A DNA stretch of 64,000 nt from Panacagrimonas perspica (GCF_004364935.1 NZ_SOBT01000009.1:519994-583993), one strand, 5' to 3'. Numbered from the stretch's first letter, positions 25,011-36,421 are shown. Translations and numbers: made by a program. Notes: generated from the letters alone by a model not told the origin.

Positions 25011-25228
25011 TGGCCCGCTCCGATTTCGAGCTGCTCGCGCGCGAACTGGGCGGCGATCCGCCCGAGACGTTCCACGCCCTGCCCCAGGACGGCCTCGCAT
25101 CGCTGACCGCGGCATTGCGCGCGGCTCGCGCGCGCCAGAAGAAGCAACTCGACGAGGCGCTCACCAAGGCCCTGGAGCATGTGCCGGCGCTGATGCGTCT
25201 GCCGGTGCGCAAAGTGCTGGGACTGTGA
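25010..25228 (+). CDS. hypothetical 72-aa operon protein
   Basis: The ATG overlaps the stop of protein B (TGATG), so translation is probably coupled. The product is helical and amphipathic with a basic middle (ARARQKKQLDEALTKAL) and a hydrophobic, Pro-containing end (LMRLPVRKVLGL). No family or export signal is seen. It may be a cytoplasmic adaptor of the operon's membrane proteins. Confidence 0.55.
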   Translation: MARSDFELLARELGGDPPETFHALPQDGLASLTAALRAARARQKKQLDEALTKALEHVPALMRLPVRKVLGL

Positions 25229-25268
25229 GTGCTCTGCACTGTCCGCTGCCGCACACCGGCGCGCGCCG

Positions 25269-26591
25269 GTGAGCCGCCTCGCCCGCAAGGCCGAGATCCT
25301 CAAGCTCGCGCGCGTGCTCGGCGTCGGTGAGGCCGATCTGGCCTATCTGCACGGCTCGGATGCCGAGAGCATTCGCAGCTTCCGCGAACAGGCCAGCGCA
25401 CGACTGTTCGATGCCGACGAGGCGCGCCTCAAGCGCGTGGCCGCCGCCAGCAAGCTGCTGCCGATTCCGCTGATCGCACTGATCGCCGAGCACGTGTTCG
25501 GCGACGTGCTGTGCGCGCGCGTGGCCGGCCTGATCGCACCGGACCGTGCAGCCGATCTCGCCCAGCGCCTGCGCGTCGGTTTTCTCGCGGATGTCACGCT
25601 CGAGATCGATCCGCGCCACGTGCGCGAGGTGATCAAGCGCATCCCGGTGGCGCGCATCGTCGAGGTCGGGCTGGAGCTGGCACGCCGCGGCGAGTTCGTC
25701 ACGCTCGCGCGCTTCGTCGATTACGTCAGCAGCGACGCGATCAAGGCGGTGATGGAGAAGCTCACCGACAACGCGGCCTTGCTGCACATCGCGTTCTTCG
25801 TCGAGGACAAGACGCGGCTCAACGAGCTGGTCGGGTTTCTACCCGAGACGCGACTGCGCGAGATCATTTTTCTCGCCGCCGACGAGAGCCAGGATCTCTG
25901 GGCTGAAGCGCTGGCACTGATGAACTACGTCAGCCCCGAGTGGCGCAAGCGGCTCGGTGAACTGGCGGCCACGCTCGACGACGGCATCGTCAGCAGCATG
26001 GCCCGCTCGGCGCAGGCGCAGAATCTCTGGAGTGCGGTGCTGCCGATCGTCGGCGTCATGAGCAGCGCTCATCAGCAGCGACTGCTCAAGCTGCCCATCC
26101 TCGGCGACGAGACGGTGCTCGACTCGATCGTCAAGACCGTGGACGTGGATCACCTGTGGAACGAGTTGATCCCCCTGGTGCCGATGATGCAGCCCGAGCA
26201 GCAGCGGCGCCTCGCCAACCTGCCGCGCCTGCGCGAATCGCGTGTGCTCGAGGCGGTGCTCAAGGCGACGGACGTGAACGGCTTGTGGAATCAACTGCTG
26301 CCGCTGGTGGGGCTGATGGACGAAGACGCGCAGCAGAAGCTGGCGCTGGCCGCGGAGAAACTCAGCGACGGCGCCTTCGGCCGCGTGTTCGACGCCGTGC
26401 AGGTGGGCCGGACCTGGGCGCCGCTGCTCGTGCTGTTGCTGCGCATGCGCGAAGACGTGCGGGCGCGGATCGCGCCACTGGTCCAGAAGCTTTCGCCGGA
26501 GAGCGCACGCTTCATCGCGCAGGAAGCCGGCCGGCTCGGCGTTCTCGATCGCCTCGAATCCTTGTGGGATTCGTTGGCAAGACTGCGCTGA
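25269..26591 (+). CDS. alpha-solenoid-like protein with ~47-residue repeats
   Basis: This 440-aa protein starts at GTG 25269 and has no signal peptide. After a charged N-terminal region it is all-helical. From about residue 235 it shows repeats with the pattern LW..LLPLV..M....Q.RL..LP.L followed by a VL..I or VLEAV helix: LWSAVLPIVGVMSS, LWNELIPLVPMMQP, LWNQLLPLVGLMDE. The middle region (FLPETRLREI, RHVREVIKRIPV) recalls MgtE N-terminal superhelical repeats, though homology is not claimed. It ends the operon, just before a REP-like element. It is probably a cytoplasmic scaffold. Confidence 0.65.
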   Translation: MSRLARKAEILKLARVLGVGEADLAYLHGSDAESIRSFREQASARLFDADEARLKRVAAASKLLPIPLIALIAEHVFGDVLCARVAGLIAPDRAADLAQRLRVGFLADVTLEIDPRHVREVIKRIPVARIVEVGLELARRGEFVTLARFVDYVSSDAIKAVMEKLTDNAALLHIAFFVEDKTRLNELVGFLPETRLREIIFLAADESQDLWAEALALMNYVSPEWRKRLGELAATLDDGIVSSMARSAQAQNLWSAVLPIVGVMSSAHQQRLLKLPILGDETVLDSIVKTVDVDHLWNELIPLVPMMQPEQQRRLANLPRLRESRVLEAVLKATDVNGLWNQLLPLVGLMDEDAQQKLALAAEKLSDGAFGRVFDAVQVGRTWAPLLVLLLRMREDVRARIAPLVQKLSPESARFIAQEAGRLGVLDRLESLWDSLARLR

Positions 26592-26592
26592 C

Positions 26593-26662
26593 CGTAGCCC
26601 GGGTGAAACCCGGGGTTGCCTTTCGATCTGCGAGCGCAACCCCGGGTTTCACCCGGGCTACG
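26593..26662. repeat. REP-like palindromic element
   Basis: This is a full element with GGGTGAAACCC and GGGTTTCACCC cores, between the convergent ends of the envelope operon and the porin gene. Confidence 0.9.
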
Positions 26663-26672
26663 AGTGATGCGG

Positions 26673-27416
26673 TCAGAAGGTGAACGTCTGCTTGGCGCTG
26701 ATCATCACCTTGGGCTCGTCCTCGGTGGCGACGAACGCGCCCTCGTCCTTCAGGTTGGTATCGACGAATCCCAGCGAGAACACCAGGCCTTCGCGGATGG
26801 TCTTGTTGAGCATCACGCTGTAGTCGATGTACTTGTCGCCGTAGAAATACTCGGCGCCATCGCCGTGTGTGTACCCGACCTGCCCCGCCACCGAGATCGT
26901 GTCGTTGACCTTGTGCGTGTACGTGGCCGTGTAATAGAAGGCTTCTTCGTCGGTGCCGACGTAGTCGTCCGAGTAGTAGGCCTGCAGCTTCACCGGCCCT
27001 GCGAACAGCGTGGCGAAAAATTCCAGCGTGTCGAGATCCGTCTGATCGATCGTTCCGTCACCATCGACGTCGTACAGCGGGCTCTCCTTGTCTTCCGACA
27101 GGACGTAGTACAGCGCACCGACGTCGGCCATCACGGTGTCGCTGAACTTGTGCAGATAGCCGGCGTAGAGATCCAGCTCCGAGCCGCCGAACGCGGCCGT
27201 GTTGGTCGCCCAGACGCCCGCCAGCAGACCGCTGTCGCCGACATGATCGATACCGCCCTGCACTGCCACGCCGCCGTTGGCGACGATGCCGCGAAACACG
27301 TACTCGCTGAATACGCCGACATGCCCGGTCGTCGCGGCCAGCGCGACAGGGGCAACAAGGCTGGCGCCGCACAGGCCGAGGCCCGCAGTCCATCTGCTGA
27401 GGGGATAGCTCTTCAC
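26673..27416 (-). CDS. TorF-like putative porin with EF-hand-like loop
   Basis: GTG 27416 is chosen because AGGAG lies seven bases upstream. The 247-aa product has a signal peptide ending near VALAA. The Gcw_chp/TorF family opening follows (TGHVGVFSEYVFRGIVANGG), then antiparallel beta strands, and a terminal Phe (SAKQTFTF). The family forms small outer-membrane barrels of unknown substrate. Unusually, a DVDGDGTIDQTD segment at about residues 113-124 has the spacing of a calcium-binding EF-hand or dockerin loop. Confidence 0.85.
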   Translation of the reverse strand: MKSYPLSRWTAGLGLCGASLVAPVALAATTGHVGVFSEYVFRGIVANGGVAVQGGIDHVGDSGLLAGVWATNTAAFGGSELDLYAGYLHKFSDTVMADVGALYYVLSEDKESPLYDVDGDGTIDQTDLDTLEFFATLFAGPVKLQAYYSDDYVGTDEEAFYYTATYTHKVNDTISVAGQVGYTHGDGAEYFYGDKYIDYSVMLNKTIREGLVFSLGFVDTNLKDEGAFVATEDEPKVMISAKQTFTF

Positions 27417-27617
27417 GTAGGGTCTCCTGGGATCTTGTTGTCGTGTGAAACGCGACGCCCGGTCCATGGCCGGATCGTTCAATCCCGAGGTTCGGCGGTG
27501 ACCCGGGGCGCGACAAGCTAGGGCGGGTCCTAGGCGGCGTCACTGACCCTCGTGATTGCCGTTTCGTCTTGTGCCGACAAGGCACTCCGCCTGTTGATGC
27601 TCGCGGTGCGGCCGGTG

Positions 27618-28478
27618 CTACTTCTGGAAGGTCTTCGGATCGAACAGGCGCGAGGCCAGCTTCGGCGACGTGTTCACGCCGCGCAGCGAAAGCTCCGCGC
27701 GCGTCCCGCGCACGCTGTCGACGACCGTGGCGCGCGACGCATAGGTATAGGCGCCTGCACGGATCAGGCTGGCCGGGTCGACCTCGTACTGCTTGACCGT
27801 GCGATCGGCGTTCTGGAAATCGGCGCGAAGGATCGCGCAGCTTTCCTTGTCGACCGCGGCGATCACGCGGCGATACGGCGAGTCGGCCACGGCCGGCACG
27901 AAGCGAAGCTGGTGGGCAGGCCGGCCTGCGACGGTGGCGGGCGCATCCATCGTGATCGACGAGGCGGCCAGCGCCTGGCTGATCAGTCGCAGGTCTGCGT
28001 AGTTCAACGTCGTGCCCGCGATCTCCGATTCCGGTCCCACACCGCTGAGCCTGCGCACCTTGCCCAGCGCCGGCAGGTAGAGATACAGCGCGTCCTGCGC
28101 ATCGTCTTCCACCAGGAGGTAGCGCATGCCGGCAAGATCGGCCGGCGCCGTGATGTGCAGCGCTGCGCGCAGGCCGCGCTCGTCACGACGGCTGTAGAAC
28201 GCACCGGTCAGCGTGCGGTTGGTGACACCGGCGCCTTCGGCCTCGATGTGCAGCTCCGACACCGACAACTGCCGGGGCGTATTGGCGCGCATGCACTCCA
28301 GCGTCTTGACGATCGGCGTCTGCGTGGTGACTTCCATTGCCGCGGTGCAGGTGAGCACGGCGACGGCCGCCAGCGCGAAGGCGCGAAGGCGCACGCGTGC
28401 TACCCGCTGAGGGCGGCGCGGCGCGTCCGCGCTGGCATCGCGCTGAAGTTCACCAGGCGGATCGACGAGGCGTTGCAT
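27618..28478 (-). CDS. outer-membrane lipoprotein-sorting (LolA-like) protein
   Basis: This 286-aa protein has an N-terminal membrane or signal segment (LRAFALAAVAVLTC) after a basic leader. The PF17131-type LolA-like fold follows, with LTGAFYSRRDERGL, YLYLPALGKVRRLSG and YADLRLISQ. A C-terminal conversion block contains LSLRGVNTSPKLASRLFDPKTF. Such proteins are thought to shuttle lipids or lipoproteins in the periplasm, often with RND or MmpL exporters. ATG 28478 lies 19 bp after the fadH stop, so it may be co-transcribed. No clear Shine-Dalgarno is visible. Confidence 0.75.
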   Translation of the reverse strand: MQRLVDPPGELQRDASADAPRRPQRVARVRLRAFALAAVAVLTCTAAMEVTTQTPIVKTLECMRANTPRQLSVSELHIEAEGAGVTNRTLTGAFYSRRDERGLRAALHITAPADLAGMRYLLVEDDAQDALYLYLPALGKVRRLSGVGPESEIAGTTLNYADLRLISQALAASSITMDAPATVAGRPAHQLRFVPAVADSPYRRVIAAVDKESCAILRADFQNADRTVKQYEVDPASLIRAGAYTYASRATVVDSVRGTRAELSLRGVNTSPKLASRLFDPKTFQK

Positions 28479-28497
28479 GGGCCGCAGTTCAGCACGC

Positions 28498-30585
<2,088 letters not shown>

Positions 30586-30718
30586 CTATCGGGGTCGATC
30601 GCGGGCGATCATGCGAACACCGCCACCCCCGCATGGCGCTGAAGCCGCCCATCGGCCCAGCCCGCTCGGTAGTTGCCCCGTAATGACACGCCCTTCCCGC
30701 CGATGTCAGGCTCCGGGG

Positions 30719-31594
30719 ATGAAACCGACCGTTTATCCCGTCGAGCAGAGCTACTTCTTCCACGGTCACTACCGCCTGGGCTACGAGATCTACGGTCCGG
30801 CCCGCGGCACGCCGGTGCTGCTGGTGCACGGCATCCTGATGGACGCCTACTGCAACCGCGACATCGCCGGCACGCTGGCCAACGAAGGCTATCGCGTGAT
30901 CCTGCTCGACCTGCTGGGTCACGGACGCAGCGACAAGCCGACCAAGGCCGCGGAACATCGCGTCGATTTCTATGCCGAGCAGGTGCTCGGCCTGATGGAT
31001 CACCTGGGCCTCGAGCGCGCCATCCTCGGCGGCGTGTCGCTCGGCGCCATCACGACCCTGACCGCGGCCTGCCTCGCACCGCACCGCGTGCGCGCGCTGT
31101 TCCTCGAAATGCCGGTGATGGAAAACGCCGTACCGGCAGCGGCGCTGATGCTGGTGCCGCTGATGATCGCGGTGCACTACGCCAAGCCGGTGTACCGGAT
31201 CTTCGCGCGCATCCTGCGCAAGCTCCCGGAACCCAAGCGCGCGGTGCTCAACAGCGTGCGCAACGCGCTGGCCGCGGAACCCGAAGTGATCCGCGCCATC
31301 CTGCACGGCATCCTGGTCGGCCCGGTCGTTCCCTCGGTGCGCCGCCGCCGCCACATCCAGTCGCCGACGCTCGTCATCGGCCACGCGCGTGATCCGCTGC
31401 ACGACATGGCGGATGCCAAGGCGCTCAGGCGCCAGCTGCCGAACGCCGAGATTCTGGTGGCACGCTCGGTCATGGAGCTGCGCACGAAGCCGGAGCGCCT
31501 GATGCCGCGCGTGCTGGAATTCCTGCATGCACTGCCGGCCGACACGGACCGGCCGGGATCGGTGCGGCGTACCGCGCTCGCCGCCAACGGCTGA
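30719..31594 (+). CDS. alpha/beta-hydrolase
   Basis: This 291-aa protein has the oxyanion segment LVHGILMDAYC, a LLGHGRSDKP loop and the nucleophile elbow GGVSLGA. The acid region reads GHARDPLHDM. The usual C-terminal GHxxxxE histidine block is replaced by ARSVMELRTKPERL. The subfamily may use the His in PLHDM instead, or catalysis may be altered. ATG 30719 is chosen because the hydrolase fold begins right after it; the upstream frame is a GC-rich extension. Substrate unknown. Confidence 0.8.
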   Translation: MKPTVYPVEQSYFFHGHYRLGYEIYGPARGTPVLLVHGILMDAYCNRDIAGTLANEGYRVILLDLLGHGRSDKPTKAAEHRVDFYAEQVLGLMDHLGLERAILGGVSLGAITTLTAACLAPHRVRALFLEMPVMENAVPAAALMLVPLMIAVHYAKPVYRIFARILRKLPEPKRAVLNSVRNALAAEPEVIRAILHGILVGPVVPSVRRRRHIQSPTLVIGHARDPLHDMADAKALRRQLPNAEILVARSVMELRTKPERLMPRVLEFLHALPADTDRPGSVRRTALAANG

Positions 31595-31601
31595 CCGCGG
31601 A

Positions 31602-31670
31602 CGTAGCCCGGGCGAAGCCCGGGGTTCACCTCGTACACGGAGCGCAGCCCCGGGCTTCGCCCGGGCTACG
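31602..31670. repeat. REP-like palindromic element
   Basis: This is a full element with GGGCGAAGCCC and GGGCTTCGCCC cores, between the hydrolase gene and argJ. Confidence 0.9.
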
Positions 31671-31734
31671 GTGACGCTAGAAAACCTGCCTCGTCGCGAT
31701 AAACTCGCGCGCCCTGCAGCGCAGAGTCCGTGTC

Positions 31735-32955
31735 ATGGCCGTGAATCTCTCCGTTCCCGACGTCCTGCATCCCGTTCCGGGCGTGCGCCTGGGCGTCGCC
31801 GAGGCCGCGATCAAGAAGCCGGGCCGCAAGGACCTGCTCGTCATCGCGCTCGATCCGGGTGCCCGCGTGGCCGGGATCTTCACGCGCAACGCGTTCTGCG
31901 CGCCGCCGGTCCAGGTCTGCCGCGAGCGGCTCGCCGCGGCGCACGAGATCCGCGCGTTGGTCATCAATTCCGGCAACGCCAACGCGGCGACCGGACAAGG
32001 CGGCATCGACGATGCTCGGCTCACCGCTGCGGCAGTGGCGCGCGCACTCGACGCCGCGCCGGAATCGGTGCTGCCGTTTTCCACCGGCGTCATCGGCCAG
32101 CGCCTGCCGATCGATCGCATGACCGCTGCCGCGCCTCAGGCCGTGAAGGCCGCCACGTCTGCGGGCTGGCTCGATGCCATGCGCGCGATCATGACCACCG
32201 ACACCGTGCCCAAGGGCGCGACGCGCAAGCTGCGGACCTCGCAGGGCGAGATCACGGTCACCGGCATCGCCAAGGGCGTCGGCATGATCTGCCCGGACAT
32301 GGCGACGATGCTGGCCTTCATCGCCACCGACGCGCGCCTGACGCCTGCGGCCACGCAGCGCGCGCTGGTGAACGCTGCGGGCCAGTCCTTCAACTGCGTC
32401 ACCGTCGACGGCGACACGTCGACGAACGACTCCTGCGTGCTGGTCGCCAGCGGCAAGACGGGGTCGGTCGAGATCGACGAACAGCACGCCGATTACCCGC
32501 TCGTGCTCGGCGCGATCACCGAGGTCTGCGTGCAGCTCGCGCAGGCCGTCGTGCGTGACGGCGAAGGCGCCACCAAGTTCATCTCCATCGAAGTGGGCGG
32601 CGCGAAGACCGAGGCCGAGGCGCGACAGGTCGCGTACTCGGTGGCGCATTCCCCGCTGGTGAAGACGGCGATGTTCGCCTCGGACGCCAACTGGGGCCGC
32701 ATCGCGATGGCGATCGGCAAGGCCGGTGTCGAAGGACTCGACCAGGGCTCGGTGAGCATCGCGCTCGACGACGTGCAGTTGATCGAACGCGGGCAGCCGC
32801 ATCCCTCCTACCGCGAGGAACTCGGTTCTGCCGTGGTTGCCAAGGAAGAGTTCAGCATCCGCATCGGCCTGGGCCGCGGCACTGCCGCGGCGCGCGTGTG
32901 GACCTGCGACTTCAGCTACGACTACGTGAAGATCAACGCGGAGTACCGCACCTGA
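31735..32955 (+). CDS. argJ: bifunctional ornithine acetyltransferase / N-acetylglutamate synthase
   Basis: This 406-aa ArgJ acts in arginine biosynthesis, moving acetyl from N-acetylornithine to glutamate. The protein autocleaves before the Thr in KGVGMICPDMATML. Other landmarks are AGIFTRNAFCAPPV, VINSGNANAATG and the terminal region DFSYDYVKINAEYRT. Length is typical. It is followed by the MutT-ThiE fusion, a common arrangement in gammaproteobacteria. A TAAACT sequence about 30 bp upstream could serve as a -10 box. Confidence 0.96.
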   Translation: MAVNLSVPDVLHPVPGVRLGVAEAAIKKPGRKDLLVIALDPGARVAGIFTRNAFCAPPVQVCRERLAAAHEIRALVINSGNANAATGQGGIDDARLTAAAVARALDAAPESVLPFSTGVIGQRLPIDRMTAAAPQAVKAATSAGWLDAMRAIMTTDTVPKGATRKLRTSQGEITVTGIAKGVGMICPDMATMLAFIATDARLTPAATQRALVNAAGQSFNCVTVDGDTSTNDSCVLVASGKTGSVEIDEQHADYPLVLGAITEVCVQLAQAVVRDGEGATKFISIEVGGAKTEAEARQVAYSVAHSPLVKTAMFASDANWGRIAMAIGKAGVEGLDQGSVSIALDDVQLIERGQPHPSYREELGSAVVAKEEFSIRIGLGRGTAAARVWTCDFSYDYVKINAEYRT

Positions 32956-33046
32956 ATCTTGTTCGGTCGGAACGGCGCGTCGATGCGGTCACTCGATATG
33001 CGAGCGAGAGGTTGGATGTGACGGCGCCGATGGAAAGCGCATTCGC

Positions 33047-34018
33047 GTGAGTTCGTCGGCGCAACCCAAGCCGCACATCCACGTCGCCTGCGGCGCACTG
33101 CGCGATGCCGACGGTCGCGTGCTGATCGTCGAGCGTCCGGCCGGCAAGATCGCGGCGCTGAAGTGGGAATTCCCGGGCGGGAAGATCGAGCCCGGCGAGA
33201 CGCCGCGCGAGGCGCTGGTGCGCGAGCTCCAGGAAGAGATCGGCATCGTGGCGCAGGCCTGCCGCCCGCTGATCCTGTTCACGCACGAGTACAAGGAGCG
33301 CATCGTCACCCTGCACACCTGGCTCATCACCGGCTGGGACGGCGAGCTCGATGCGCGCGAAGGGCAACGCTTCAGCTGGCAGGCGCCCGATGCGCCGCAC
33401 ACGCTCGACGTGCTGCCCACCGTCGACCCGATCCTGCGCGCCCTGCGGCTGCCCGAGGATTACGTGTTCACACCGCCGGATGCGGATGCCGACCGGATTC
33501 GCGCCGGCATCCCGAAGCTGCCGCGTGGTGCGCTGCTGCGCCTGCGGTTGCCCGGGCTCGGCGACGACACTTACGAGGCGCTGGCCGCGTCGCTGTGCGC
33601 GCCTGCCGCCGCTGCAGGCCTGCGGCTCGTGCTGGATCGTGACGAAGCCATGGCCAGGCGGATCGGCGCTGCCGGATTGCATTACTCGCAGGCGCGTCTT
33701 GCGTCCGCGCCGTCATCGCGGGACGACACCGCGCCCGCACCGCTGCTGCGATTCGCCTCCTGCCACGACGTCGACTCGCTACGTCACGCAGAACGCGTCG
33801 GCATCGACGGCGTCGTGCTCGGCAGCGTGGCGCCCACCGCAACGCATCCGGGCGGCGCGACTCTGGGCTGGGACGGATTCGCGGCGCTCGCCGCGCAATC
33901 CAATCTGCCGGCCTACGCCATCGGCGGCGTCACGCCCGCGGACAAGGGCCGGGCTTTTGCGGCCTACGCGCAGGGCGTGGCCGGCATCTCGGCCTACTGG
34001 AGCCGGTCAGGGTCCTGA
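33047..34018 (+). CDS. Nudix hydrolase / thiamine-phosphate-synthase-like fusion
   Basis: This 323-aa protein has an N-terminal MutT domain (about residues 8-140) with a full Nudix box, from GGKIEPGETPREAL to RELQEEIGI. A ThiE-like TIM-barrel half covers about 160-320 (GAAGLHYSQARL, GIDGVVLGSV, AYAIGGVTP). The MutT part should remove oxidised dGTP from the nucleotide pool. The ThiE part in such fusions usually lacks proven synthase activity. GTG 33047 is the start. It follows argJ, and its 3' end overlaps yacG by 25 bp on the opposite strand. Confidence 0.9.
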   Translation: MSSSAQPKPHIHVACGALRDADGRVLIVERPAGKIAALKWEFPGGKIEPGETPREALVRELQEEIGIVAQACRPLILFTHEYKERIVTLHTWLITGWDGELDAREGQRFSWQAPDAPHTLDVLPTVDPILRALRLPEDYVFTPPDADADRIRAGIPKLPRGALLRLRLPGLGDDTYEALAASLCAPAAAAGLRLVLDRDEAMARRIGAAGLHYSQARLASAPSSRDDTAPAPLLRFASCHDVDSLRHAERVGIDGVVLGSVAPTATHPGGATLGWDGFAALAAQSNLPAYAIGGVTPADKGRAFAAYAQGVAGISAYWSRSGS

Positions 34019-34206
34019 GGGCTGGATGGCGCGTCGTCGAGGTCCGCGTCGGATTCCACGACCGGGATCGTGTGCTTTTCGGCGAACCACTCGCCGAGGT
34101 CCAGCAGCTTGCAGCGCTCGCTGCAGAACGGCCGGAAACGATTGGTCTCGGCCAGCGAGGCGGGCTTGCGGCATTGCGGGCAGCGCCCGGCGGGGGGAGA
34201 GGTCAT
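33994..34206 (-). CDS. yacG: DNA gyrase inhibitor YacG
   Basis: This 70-aa zinc protein has four cysteines in CPQCRKP and [11 protein letters not shown], followed by [10 protein letters not shown], which is the YacG family pattern. It binds GyrB and blocks DNA binding. The acidic C-terminal tail overlaps the end of the MutT-ThiE gene convergently. Confidence 0.92.
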   Translation of the reverse strand: MTSPPAGRCPQCRKPASLAETNRFRPFCSERCKLLDLGEWFAEKHTIPVVESDADLDDAPSSPQDPDRLQ

Positions 34207-34243
34207 GCGAGAAGTTTATCCGCCAATCCAGCAACACCCTGCC

Positions 34244-34312
34244 CGTAGCCCGGGTGAAACCCGGGGCTTTCCTCGCAGATCGAGCAGGATCCCGGACTTC
34301 GTCCGGGCTACG
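34244..34312. repeat. REP-like palindromic element
   Basis: This is a full mixed element with left core GGGTGAAACCC and right core GGACTTCGTCC, between divergent yacG and ppnP. Confidence 0.9.
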
Positions 34313-34372
34313 GGGCGCGCAGCCTTCTCCCGGTTCAGAATAGCGCCCCTTTCTCCAGCGTCCTCACCCGCC

Positions 34373-34684
34373 ATGTCCCAGTTCGATCAGGTTTCCGTCC
34401 TCAAGAAGGCCAACGTCTATTTCGACGGCAAGTGCGTCAGCCACACCGTGCTGCTGGCCGACGGCACGCGCAAGAGCATTGGCGTGATCCTGCCTTCAAA
34501 GCTGACGTTCACGACCGGCGCTCCGGAGATCATGGAGCTGATCGAAGGCCGCTGCCGCGTCACGCTCAAGGGCGAATCCGCGGCCAAGGACTACGCCGGC
34601 GGCCAGTCCTTCAGCGTGGCGGGCGACTCCTCGTTCGATATCGAAGTGCTGGAGCCGCTGCACTACGTCTGTCACTTCGGCTGA
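34373..34684 (+). CDS. ppnP: pyrimidine/purine nucleoside phosphorylase
   Basis: This 103-aa single-domain cupin of the PpnP (YaiE, DUF1255) family performs phosphorolysis of nucleosides in salvage. Hallmarks are [39 protein letters not shown] and the terminal HYVCHFG. ATG 34373 gives the usual length. Its last 13 bp overlap rmuC convergently. Confidence 0.93.
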   Translation: MSQFDQVSVLKKANVYFDGKCVSHTVLLADGTRKSIGVILPSKLTFTTGAPEIMELIEGRCRVTLKGESAAKDYAGGQSFSVAGDSSFDIEVLEPLHYVCHFG

Positions 34685-36204
34685 TCGGATCCCGGCGGGT
34701 CTTCGGGCGCCGCAAGACCCGCCGCGTCGTCGGCGGAGGCGCCTTCCACCCACGTCATCGGCAAGACCTTGCTGGGTTTGACGCCGAGCTTTCGCAGCTT
34801 CTCGGCCTGGCCGATGAGGTTGCCGCTGCCGTCCCGCAACTTCCGGCGTGCATCGCCGAAACTGTGCTGCGCCTGCTCGAGCCGCTTGCCGACCTCATCG
34901 AGATCGGCGACGAAACCGACCAGCTTCTCGTAGAGCTTGGCGCCCTGGTTGGAGATGTCCTTGGCGTTGCGGCTCAGGTCTTCCTGGCGCCAGAGATTGG
35001 CCACCGTGCGCACGACGAACAGCAAGGTGCTCGGGCTCACCAGCAGCACGTTCCTTTCCCACGCGTGCTGGAACAGCTCGCTGTCGTGCGTCACGGCCAC
35101 CGTGAACGCCGGCTCCAGCGGTATGAACATCACGACGAAGTCGAGCGACTTCAGGTCGTACAGGGTCTGGTATTGCTTGTCCGACAGACCCTTGATGTGC
35201 GCGCGGATCGACATCAGATGGCGCTTGAGCGCCCCGGCGCGCTCGCCGTCGCTGTCAGCTTCGGTGAAGGCGCGGTAATCCGGGAGCGTCATCTTCGAGT
35301 CGACGACGAGAAAACGCTCGCCCGGCAACTTGATGACGACGTCCGGGATCGAATTTCCCTGCCCTTCGGCGTTACCGACACCGCTCTGGCGTTCGTAGTG
35401 CTGGCCGCGCATCAGGCCGGCCCTCTCCAGCACGTCGTCGAGAATGATCTCGCCGAAATTGCCCACCGCCTTGCGGTCCCCCTTCAGCGCGAGCGTCAGG
35501 TTCTGCGCATCCTGGCTGAGCGTGTTGTTGAGCTGCGTGAGCATGCGCACCTGCTCGCCAAGCGCGCTGCGTTCCTTGGTTTCGTTGACGTAGACCTCTT
35601 CGACCTTGGCCTGGAACGCGCGGATCTTCTCCTGCAGCGGATTGAGCATCTGGCTCAGGTTGGTCTGGTTCTGCTCGGTGAAACGCTTGCTCTTCTCTTC
35701 CAGCAGTTCGTTGGCCAGTTCCTTGAACTGCGCCGACATCTGCTCGCGCGCATCGGCCAGCAACTGAAGCTTCTCGGAAGCCTGGGCGCGCTCCCATTCG
35801 AGCTGCTTGGTCATTTCGCGCTCGGCCGACTTGGCCTCGACCACTTCGGCAAGCGATCGCTCGCGCAGCGCGGCGGATGACTGCAGCCGCTCCTCGCTGG
35901 CCTGCTGGGCCTGGTACATGCCCTGCTCGAGCTCGGTGATGCGCCGAGCGCGCTCGGCGAGATCTTCTTCGGCGCGCTGGCGCAGTTCGAGCAACCGCGT
36001 TTCCTGCGCCTCGATCCGGGTCTCGGCCGCTACCGCGCGCTGACTTTCGGTCGCCACCTGCGCCTGCGCCTGCAAGAGGCTGGCTTCGACCTTGCGGCGA
36101 GCCAGGAACTGCATCACGACGAACACGCCGGCCAGCACGACGACCAGTCCGAGCAGGATCAGCACGTAGATCAGGGGAATGGCGGGAGTTTCGGCAGCGG
36201 TCAT
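34672..36204 (-). CDS. rmuC: DNA recombination protein RmuC
   Basis: This 510-aa protein has one N-terminal transmembrane helix (about residues 10-31) and a long coiled coil rich in Glu, Gln and Arg (about 35-200). The RmuC nuclease-like core follows (about 210-440) with [29 protein letters not shown] and PLEPAFTVA. RmuC limits inversions at short inverted repeats. That is notable in a genome rich in palindromic repeats, though no link is shown. Confidence 0.94.
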   Translation of the reverse strand: MTAAETPAIPLIYVLILLGLVVVLAGVFVVMQFLARRKVEASLLQAQAQVATESQRAVAAETRIEAQETRLLELRQRAEEDLAERARRITELEQGMYQAQQASEERLQSSAALRERSLAEVVEAKSAEREMTKQLEWERAQASEKLQLLADAREQMSAQFKELANELLEEKSKRFTEQNQTNLSQMLNPLQEKIRAFQAKVEEVYVNETKERSALGEQVRMLTQLNNTLSQDAQNLTLALKGDRKAVGNFGEIILDDVLERAGLMRGQHYERQSGVGNAEGQGNSIPDVVIKLPGERFLVVDSKMTLPDYRAFTEADSDGERAGALKRHLMSIRAHIKGLSDKQYQTLYDLKSLDFVVMFIPLEPAFTVAVTHDSELFQHAWERNVLLVSPSTLLFVVRTVANLWRQEDLSRNAKDISNQGAKLYEKLVGFVADLDEVGKRLEQAQHSFGDARRKLRDGSGNLIGQAEKLRKLGVKPSKVLPMTWVEGASADDAAGLAAPEDPPGSDQPK

Positions 36205-36356
36205 GGCGGCACGAGCTGAATTTTCTGCGAGTCTGGGAGTCTGCCAGACAGTCCGACGTGGCCGTCACGTCGCGGTCACGTCCAGCCGTCGAAACTGCGG
36301 TTCGTGCCGATGGGCGGCGATGTGGTGGCCGCCGTCATCAGCTACGATATTCGCCT

Positions 36357-36372
36357 ATCCGCATACGCGGAT
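36357..36372 (+). promoter_or_regulatory. short palindrome in the metK leader
   Basis: ATCCGC and GCGGAT flank ATAC, about 50 bp upstream of metK. It could be an operator or an RNA hairpin. The rest of 36205-36421 shows no recognised SAM-riboswitch core. Confidence 0.3.
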
Positions 36373-36421
36373 GCTCGCCGAGTCTCCTTCTATCAAAGCC
36401 CTGCTTTCCCGGGAGTTGCCG

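Noticed and set aside
33047-34018. MutT-ThiE fusion as a sequencing artefact joining two genes
   Set aside because: This fusion is a recognised gammaproteobacterial arrangement and the frame is continuous with a plausible linker.
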